From Lycocorax pyrrhopterus obiensis (Eukaryota; Chordata; Aves; Passeriformes; Paradisaeidae): a stretch of DNA of 64,000 nt. A program made the translations under genes and the position numbers. The stretch spans positions 1 through 64,000 of the forward strand of contig JACSVZ010000050.1 of NCBI GenBank assembly GCA_014706295.1. The letters are read 5' to 3'. Shown here one piece after another: positions 57,996 through 64,000 of this stretch; position 1 is the stretch's first letter, and the number at the start of each line of letters is the position of its first letter. The notes under the pieces were generated by a model. That model searched no databases. It was not told where the DNA came from and worked only from the letters and a program-made list of their open reading frames with translations.

Positions 57996-58622
57996 GTGAA
58001 TGATAAATGTTGTCTTTTGCATATAGGATTTTTACATTTATAAGTGATAATGTACTATGTAGAAATAGTGTTAAAGTAAAACGTAGTTAAGTAGAAACGA
58101 GGTTAAGGTAAATTGTAACTTCGAAATAGTTGCAGTATGTTGGGAAATGTAGTAACAAACACATGGTAATAAATGTCTTTTGAGTTGAGAAACTACAGAG
58201 CCAGAAACCAGGACATCTTAAAGAAACAAAGAAGATAAACCGCATGCATCCTAGGAAGCCTGTCATCTCATCAAAACTCACACCTCCCAAGGAAACTGTC
58301 AGCTACAAATAAGGTTGGAGACTGAAGAGGCACCGGAGAGGGATAGCTTCAATTCTGAAGCTATCCAGAGGCCCAAAGCGTCATGCTGGCGGAAGGGGGC
58401 AGGGACCCGAGAGGGGGGAATCTTGAGTGAAGTCTAAATTACTTTCTGGGCTTAATGAATACGTAACAGTTCAAGAGAGTATTTAAGCCCACAGTAAAAG
58501 GAATGGAGGTGCGCCTCTGGCAATATTGCTAAGCGCCCCAGTGCTGTGATATGTCTTTGTTCTACTAATAAATGTTCAATATTATGCTGCTAAAAATTCA
58601 GCACCTGAATTCATTTTTGTCA
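57984..58622 (+). mobile_element. ERV-A 3' LTR (only copy)
   Basis: About 639 bp, from TGTGATAAATGAG to TTTTTGTCA. Compared with the 5' LTR it has an exact 42-bp inversion (58038-58079), an 11-bp insertion near 58380 and scattered substitutions. AATAAA at 58567-58572. Followed by CAAAG and the resumed satellite. Confidence 0.92.
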
Positions 58623-58795
58623 CAAAGTTACCCAGTTTCAAAAATATCAAAATAATCATTATCAAATATAATTATCAAATATCAATATAATTATCAAATT
58701 AATTCTGTTTCAAAATACCAGAATATCAAGTTCCAAAATATCACAATGACTCAGTTTCAAAATATCAAACTGCAAAATACCAGTTTTCAGATGTT
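58623..58795. repeat. AT-rich satellite, resumed after ERV-A
   Basis: CAGTTTCAAAATATCAAA-type units continue the array interrupted at 16867/38664, confirming the provirus insertion point. Confidence 0.8.
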
Positions 58796-59029
58796 TTGAT
58801 ATTGCTAGATTTTGGCCAAACCGGCACACTTATACAGGCAGGATTCCCAAAACTACAAGAACGCAATATTGTCAAAATGGGATCTGTGCTACCAAAATGG
58901 ATATTGTCGCCTCTAAAAAGCTTTCCCACAATGACCATAGATACAGGTATTTATTTTAATTGTACAGCCAGATGTACAATAAGAATTTTACTTTAAAAGC
59001 AAACACTCCTAGTAGCTTTCTGCTTAAAT
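58796..59029. other. Unidentified sequence
   Basis: Sequence open for about 60 codons in more than one plus-strand frame (58796-58993), without similarity I can recognise. It could be a fragment of an older retroelement. Nothing else seen. Confidence 0.25.
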
Positions 59030-59281
59030 TGTGTCTGCGAGAACCAGCATTTGGGCCGGACAGCTGCGAGCAGGATCGAAAGACGGAGTAAATCCACTCC
59101 CTGCGGATGCACGAGGAAAGACTGAGTAGCAGGCAAAGGGCATATTTATAAACCATATCAATATTTCACTGAAATTCAGGATGGACCAGCGACGGGGGTG
59201 CTTGGGTTCGGTCCGGGCCTGCCAGGAATAGCCATAAACAACCCGGCCAAACCCCCGACCCCTTGAGGGATGCATCAAACA
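59030..59281 (-). mobile_element. Possible old LTR fragment (minus strand)
   Basis: Read on the minus strand, the stretch begins TGTTTGATGC, has TATAAATA near 59147-59154, pyrimidine-rich sequence where transcription could start, and ends CGCAGACACA. Size and TG...CA ends suit a short LTR, but there is no target duplication and no clear polyadenylation signal, so this is tentative. The following 59282-59459 holds nothing I recognise. Confidence 0.25.
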
Positions 59282-59459
59282 CTTCAATGGAAACGCAAGT
59301 AACGATTCGTAAGACCGTCAGTAACGATTACGGAAGAAAAATTACCGGTAATCGCTTGCGATCCGTGGGGAATTTCCTCTGTAATTACAAGCCTAAGACG
59401 TACGGAATTTTGGAAGCAGGACCCCGGTTTTGGCCACAGGCACCCAGATGAGAAGGCCA

Positions 59460-60510
59460 GTCCTTTTCCACGGAAAAGAAAGCCAGGCACTCCGGTGTTT
59501 CAGGGACAGACAATGAGCTGTGTAGGGGAGGGAACGACCGGCAGGACCTTTCTCCCCCTCATCCCCCCACTCCAAGGTGCAGCAGCCCCAGGTGCGACCG
59601 GCGAGGATGAGGATGGGGCGGCTCCTGCCAAAGGCTGCTTTCAGAGGGTTACCCGGGCACACCTACGCAGGGAGCTGCTAAATGAGAAGGGCTAAAAGAG
59701 GCATCCCGAGAGTCCCTCCGGGAACAACGGTCGCAGTATCCAGCAGGAGCTGGGGAGCAGCCGGATGCACCTGGGTACAGAGCATCACTTCAAGAAAACA
59801 CCCAGGGAAAAGCCCTCGCGCCAAGGGGCGGCACCCGAACAGGCAGGGCAGCGTGGAGTAGTCCCTTTCATCTCGTCAGTCCCCCCGCAGAGGCCCTAGT
59901 TCCTCCACAGTGCCCCCAGAAAAGAGAGGGGTTATTAGGAGAAAAGAGGCTTAAATTGAGGGGAAAGGCTTCCTTTTCCATAATTATCTGTGTTAAAATT
60001 GCGGGGGTGGTCTCAATAGAAGGAAACCTTGCCTTTTCCGTGCCATTAGAGGTATAAATTGACAGGCCATCCCCATTGTCCATTATTTTGCAGTTTAAAT
60101 GTAATGGGAAAACCTTGACAATGCTATTTTTATGGGTTTGAACTAAGGGCAACTCCCTCTTTTTCATCATCCTAAGGTTTAAATTGAGGGGGAAGCCCAG
60201 CTGTCCCTCATTCTAAGAGTTTGAGTTGAGGAAAAATCCCCCTTTTTCCATCACCTGAGAGATTTAAAGTGAGGAAAACCCCTCTTTTCCCAATAGTTTA
60301 TGGGATTAAATTGAAGGAGTGAAGCCATTTATTTGCCATTGTACCTGTTCAAGCGGAGGTATCTACTCTCCGTTCCCTCATTTTAAGGGGTTCAATTGAA
60401 GGAAGCTCTCCCTTTCCCTGCACTTTAAGGATTTAAATCTGCATTTTAGGGTGCTCCTATCCAAGTCCCATTACCAAACATCACACGGGAGCGAGCCCGG
60501 CACATACATA
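59460..60510. repeat. Paralogous block, old CpG-decayed copy
   Basis: Collinear with 14051-15170: GAAAGAAAGCC start, a CAGACAATGAGCTGTG stretch, GGCGGCTCCTGCC, the TTTAAATTGAGG minisatellite in the same unit order (59945-60440), and finally the opening of the CpG island, here with CpGs mutated (for example TCCAAGTCCC for a CpG-bearing equivalent). Identity is far lower than between the two segment copies, so this duplication is much older. Confidence 0.7.
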
Positions 60511-60870
60511 ACCCTAATGCCACCTGGGAGCATATTAATTTTTCTTATTTTTATTTATAAGGTATAGAGCCCTAATTAGAGGTCCCAATGAGAGTTACAT
60601 CATTCATTTAATTAGTATTCATCTCCACCCTACTTAGTCACACATGGAGTACTACTCAGTAATCACTACAGAATAATTATGCAAGGTGACAGCAAATTAT
60701 CCAATTTATCTAGCTGCGATACCGAAACACAAAGTTTTATTTCTTACCGGTTTTCCGCCCTTTTGCTCAACATAGCCATAACAAAATGGAAAGCGTCGTT
60801 ATTTCCCTGAAGAGTTTTCTTCTCTGTCAAACCCTTTACTCACCTCAGATTCGAGTCAGAGGAGCCAAAT
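60511..60870. other. AT-rich spacer, no gene seen
   Basis: AT-rich sequence with TAATTAG-type motifs near 60571-60622 and no convincing open frame, RNA or repeat. Confidence 0.6.
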
Positions 60871-61020
60871 GGCCACAGCTCCTCCGAGGGCTTTTATACC
60901 TTGTGGCATTTGCCTCCTCCCTTTTCCCGGGGCATCGTGGGAACGAGAGGCGGGCCCGGCCAGGGGTATATTAACCCCAGCTGTTGACTAAAGCACTTCA
61001 TTCCCTCTGTGGGAGTGATG
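60871..61020 (+). promoter_or_regulatory. Candidate promoter
   Basis: A short GC-rich island within AT-rich sequence: CTTTTATACC (TATA-like) near 60892, CCCCGGGGCATCGTGGGAA (resembling a ZNF143-type CCCA-containing element on the opposite strand), GAGGCGGGCCCGG GC box, and GGTATATTAACC. It lies upstream of the exon-like blocks from 61237 onward. No transcript evidence. Confidence 0.35.
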
Positions 61021-61236
61021 GGGGTGAGAGCTTTCCTCTTATTTCAATGAAGGGGATCTTTCAGCTTGTTTTCAGCAGGTGCTTTTGGCATTTAAAGCAA
61101 CAGAGGCAGTGAAGACCCTATGAAGAAAATTGCATTGAACACAAGGAGTATTTAAGTATGCTCTTTTCGTTTGTGCGTTTAGGGGCGATAAGGTGCTTTT
61201 GTAATTTTTGTTTTTGTTCTTGTTTTTTCTTTTTAG

Positions 61237-61339
61237 GTGCAGTGCAACTTCCTGAAACTCCAGGTTGTGTCAAGTATGATACTTCAAATTTTTTCAGCGA
61301 CTTCATTGTGTCCTGACAGGGATCTGCCCTGCATCAAAG
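61237..61339 (+). ncRNA. Candidate exon of an unidentified transcript
   Basis: Preceded by a long T-rich tract ending TTTTTAG (AG at 61235-61236) and followed by AAAG|GTAATG at 61340, giving a 103-nt exon. It has no long open frame. With the promoter-like sequence upstream it could belong to the same transcript as the later blocks. Confidence 0.3.
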
Positions 61340-61488
61340 GTAATGACTGAGATTGCAGCTTCTGATAGGTAGGTCAATGATTGTGACTGGGAGAGGGATG
61401 GTGGGCAGGGTATTGAGTTAAGAGTTACCGTGGTGGGGGTTTTAAAGGCAGCACAGTAGGAAACTGTGCCCGTTTGGGGGCCCCCTAA

Positions 61489-61568
61489 GGCTTTTCTAAA
61501 AGCGCAGCGGATCCATTTATGTGCGTCTTATGGCACGCAAATGTATCCGCTGCGCTAACAGAAAGGCC
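61489..61568 (+). ncRNA. Pre-miRNA-like hairpin
   Basis: Arms 61489-61524 and 61533-61568 pair over 36 positions with about five true mismatches and two G-U wobbles; the loop is 8 nt. The inner 24 bp (61501-61524 with 61533-61556) are nearly perfect. Size and shape fit a microRNA precursor; a palindromic transposon remnant is the alternative. No known miRNA seed recognised. Confidence 0.4.
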
Positions 61569-61659
61569 ACGTAAGCTTGTCTCTTGCTAACCCGGCTGCC
61601 TATCATAACAGCCATAGCCTTAGACTTGCTCTGAAGCCAGAGACTTGAGGACCTAGGTG

Positions 61660-61760
61660 TATCTAGGAGAGGGTGAGTAGTCAACTCGTTGGGATTTGCC
61701 CCATGTGCCACTGAACTCGTCTATTGATTTTGGTTTCTTTTCTCTAAGAGGCTAACTGGC
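61660..61760 (+). repeat. Splice-signal block A (paralogue of 63878-63970)
   Basis: A block with GAGAGG|GTGAGTAG donor at 61673, GTGCCACT, then a pyrimidine tract ending CTCTAAG at 61748, defining a potential 76-nt intron. The same order with moderate similarity occurs about 2.2 kb downstream. Confidence 0.45.
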
Positions 61761-62870
61761 AATCATGGGGCCTTCTGAGGCGGCCGAGGCAGACTCACTT
61801 CGTGTCCAATGTGGCTTCACGCTGCCGATCGTTTGGAAGATAAGTTGGGGGCCACAACCCGGAGGTGGGATGATAGCGGGGTAGCGGGCTGGAAAATCCC
61901 GGGAGAGATTTAAAAATCAGTAAAGGGGAAAGGGATGTCCTCGAAGAGGCTTGTTAGGACAGCTAAAGGTAGCAGCTCTACTTCGATCACAACCACAGAC
62001 CATGCAGCGCAGAGCAGTTCCAGTCTGTCTCGTGTTGTCCAGCGTCTTTTGTTGTCTAGCGTGTCTTTGGGATCCCTTGGATCAGATACTTCTGCCTTTT
62101 TCCCCTCGAGGGCCTTATCGTGAGTGTTGGCCGTCATCTCTAGATTCTCGAACATTCGCACTTCTCGGCGTGACGCCGATATCATTCGTTCTTTTACCGG
62201 CGCGCTCGGCCGCGTCTTGGAATCGCATCTCGGAAGCGTCGAGTCTGATGTCTTTTGGGGCCTTGTTCCCAGCTGCATTGCCATCCATCCTTTCCAGCTG
62301 TGAGTTGTAATGTCCTGGGGCTTGTACGACTGTAAGGATAGGGGGAGCATTCTGAACGTAGCGTTGTCTCGCAGCCGTCTTGATCATTGTTACCAACAGT
62401 TCTTATAACAGGTCACCGTTACGGTCTTTTCTTCCGCTCCTTAGAGCCTCCATCGGTCATCTCTTTTGGCGTCGTCTGGGTCCTCGCCGTCATTCTTCTC
62501 CCCGAGAGCTTTTTTTATCATCCTCGCTGTTTGTAGCGTATTGTGTTGTTTGAGTTTGCGTTTAGCCCGGAACTGCTCTGCCCTGTGGAGTAGACTAAGG
62601 GGGTAGGTGGCATAGAAAGAAGACTTTACAGGTAACCTTTTGCTTTGTTTAGCCACCAGAGCCACACCTTGGACGGGGCAACCGCCGCCGGTCCGTGCGA
62701 GGTTCGGTGGAGACGTGGGAGCGGTACAGCGGCGTCTTGCGGTTTTTTAGTCATTTGTTTTAATGCCTGCTGTTATCGGATCCTAGGCAGTTCGCTTTGA
62801 GTAATGAGAACTTGGGAAAGGTTAAGCTTTCCCTATGTGCCTGAGTGACTTGGACAAATAATCTTTTTGC
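61761..62870. other. No gene recognised
   Basis: Moderately CpG-rich sequence with open frames of 119 and 146 codons on opposite strands around 61910-62350 that match nothing I know and lack clear starts. A strong acceptor-like tract (ATCTTTTTGCAG) ends at 62872. Confidence 0.4.
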
Positions 62871-63180
62871 AGAGGGATAGGATGTAAACCTGATACGAAT
62901 GCAGGGGGCCAGAGGAGCACGGCGATGAGGTGGGTCGGTGCCTCAAGTCCAAGCTCCAGCCTGACTTCCTTCTTTACATTTACGCCATCGTTCGGATTTT
63001 CGTTTCATTTGAAGATGCAAAGCGCTCGGCACGGTCAGGTATTGGCCGCAGGGGGACCGTGAGCCAGAGGAGTATCGGCAACAGAGATGAGTATTGATTC
63101 CAGCAAGGAACTAGATGCTACTGGACTAGTTGTATTAGTGATGAAACTGTAAGTGTCCTTTGTTTTTTTGTGTTTTACAG

Positions 63181-63958
63181 GTGGTCCGCAGCGTTCAAAC
63201 CGCCGGTCCAATGCGACAGAGACCCTTGCGGAAAGAGGTCACGGTCAAGCGGTTTCAGACGGAAACTACCCCGGCAACGCGACGCTTTCGGACCCTAAGT
63301 CAGTACGTGCCTTTCCATTTTGTTTTGCCCCTTCTCCCCCGGGAAGATCGGTCGTCATTCAGCTTTTCAGGGGAGGTGTAAACAGTGGCTATGTTACAAG
63401 ATTGTTCTTTGTCTTTATTTTTAGGAAGCAAAGCCAGATAGCAGCGCTCAAGGTCAAGTGAGCGAGGCAAGCAGTGACCAGAGGATGGACTCAGTTGTTC
63501 TTGCTTGGTTGCCAAATTCAGGCGCAGCTCTAAGCATCCGCTGTTGTTTGTGTGTTTCAGGCGGTCCACCCGTATTACGCCGAAGCCCCTCGCCGACCGG
63601 CCGATGGACCCGGCTCGCCTCCCTCGTGAGCCCCTCTGCAAGTATCACGGGTCTCTGCAATGAAGCCTTCACTTTTTTCAGGTGAAGGTGCCGTCCGGGT
63701 TGCCTTCGGCAACGGCCGAGGAGTTGCAGCCAGTCGGGGAGAGAGGGAGGAAGAACGAGGGTCCGCTCAAGTTTCAGCAATGCCGCATCGCCTCGTCTCC
63801 TCTTTACCCAGGTATACCCTGTGATGATGGCGTCAGCCTCGAAGCACGGCAGAAGTGTGCGGCCTGAGGACCCCGGCCTTCTTAGGAGACGGTGAGTAGC
63901 GGAATTGTCACTTGTGCCACTAAATTCGTGCCTTGATGTCTGGTTTTCTTTATTGTAG
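63181..63958 (+). ncRNA. Series of short exon-like blocks with splice signals (unidentified transcript)
   Basis: Acceptors with good pyrimidine tracts end at 63180 (TGTTTTACAG), 63424 (TTATTTTTAG), 63560 (GTGTGTTTCAG), 63681 (CTTTTTTCAG) and 63958 (TTTATTGTAG). Donor-like sites are at 63459 (GTGAGC), 63626 (GTGAGC), 63812 (CAG|GTATAC) and 63892 (ACG|GTGAGT). The blocks at 63561-63625 and 63682-63811 are CpG-rich and open in several frames; blocks starting at 63181 and 63561 both begin G-[TC]-GGTCC-[GA]-C, hinting at exon duplication. The implied introns are only about 55-100 nt. Without a known protein I call it a candidate non-coding or rapidly evolving gene. Confidence 0.35.
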
Positions 63959-63970
63959 CCGACTAAGAGA
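63878..63970 (+). repeat. Splice-signal block B (paralogue of 61660-61760)
   Basis: TTAGGAGACG|GTGAGTAG, then TTGTGCCACTAAATTCGT, then a pyrimidine tract to TTGTAG at 63958, giving a potential 66-nt intron. It aligns with block A, suggesting a degenerate ~2.2-kb tandem duplication in this part of the window. Confidence 0.45.
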
Positions 63971-64000
63971 CAACAGCCCGGCGATGGCCAGAGCTTTCCG

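Larger units (their letters stand above)
38665..58622 (+). mobile_element. Outer provirus ERV-A, copy 2 (both LTRs; hosts ERV-B)
   Basis: Complete outer provirus, from 5' LTR to 3' LTR, interrupted by ERV-B at 39726-49503. The flanking satellite shows CAAAG on both sides (38660-38664 and 58623-58627), a credible 5-bp target duplication. The exact LTR end is ambiguous by one or two bases (TGTCA or TGTCACA). Genes: gag 49969, pol to 54996, cysteine-rich region 54974-56041, env to 57995. Confidence 0.92.

Noticed and set aside
63812..63875. C/D-box snoRNA-like signals (GTGATGA ... CTGA) near 63820-63870
   Set aside because: Only about 50 nt between the boxes, with a very weak terminal stem and no clear D' or C' box; it fits better as exon sequence.

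Overview
The window looks like avian germline DNA, most likely a songbird. I infer this from two related gammaretrovirus-like (class I) endogenous retrovirus families with tRNA-Trp-type and tRNA-Pro-type primer sites, a solo LTR whose start (TGTTCTGGTTTGAAAGACAG) I associate with passerine genomes, and a CpG-rich tandem array. I recognise no conserved cellular protein-coding gene. High ERV load plus recently homogenised arrays would suit a W chromosome or a microchromosome, but nothing here proves either.

Layout. (1) 1-13430: four full copies and a half copy of a roughly 2.98-kb GC-rich tandem unit. The copies are nearly identical and differ mainly in a (GGGT)n tract. Each unit carries GT-AG splice-like signals and a GC-rich island, so a repeated non-coding transcript is possible. 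(2) 13431-13727: a 90-bp-arm inverted repeat exactly where the array breaks off. (3) 13776-35572 and 35673-56539: the same roughly 21-kb segment twice, separated by exactly 100 Ns. Each copy holds a minisatellite, a CpG island, an AT-rich satellite and a nested provirus. Extra one-base indels crowd the contig edges at the gap, so this is most simply an unmerged overlap or two haplotypes rather than a proven duplication. (4) 56540-58622: the 3' end of the outer provirus. (5) 58623-60510: the resumed satellite, then an old diverged paralogue of the minisatellite/CpG-island block. (6) 60511-64000: a promoter-like GC box, a pre-miRNA-like hairpin and short exon-like blocks with good splice signals but no recognisable protein.

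Proviruses. Outer ERV-A (LTR starting TGTGAC/TAAATGAG, tRNA-Trp-like PBS) integrated into an AT-rich satellite. Related ERV-B (LTR starting TGTGATAAATGG/A, tRNA-Pro-like PBS) later integrated into the untranslated leader of ERV-A. Both have gag-pro-pol-env order with PR, RT, RNase H, IN, SU and TM recognisable, and both are broken by stops, frameshifts and changed active-site residues. Many of these changes are G-to-A.

Most interesting item. Between pol and the Env signal segment, ERV-A encodes an extra cysteine-rich region of about 350 codons with two tandem zinc-binding-like modules and a basic stretch. ERV-B keeps a relic of the same module. This looks like an undescribed accessory gene or a very long Env leader. 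Other highlights are a perfect 42-bp inversion between the two ERV-A LTRs, a TM motif with CX7CC instead of CX6CC, and a solo LTR present in only one segment copy.
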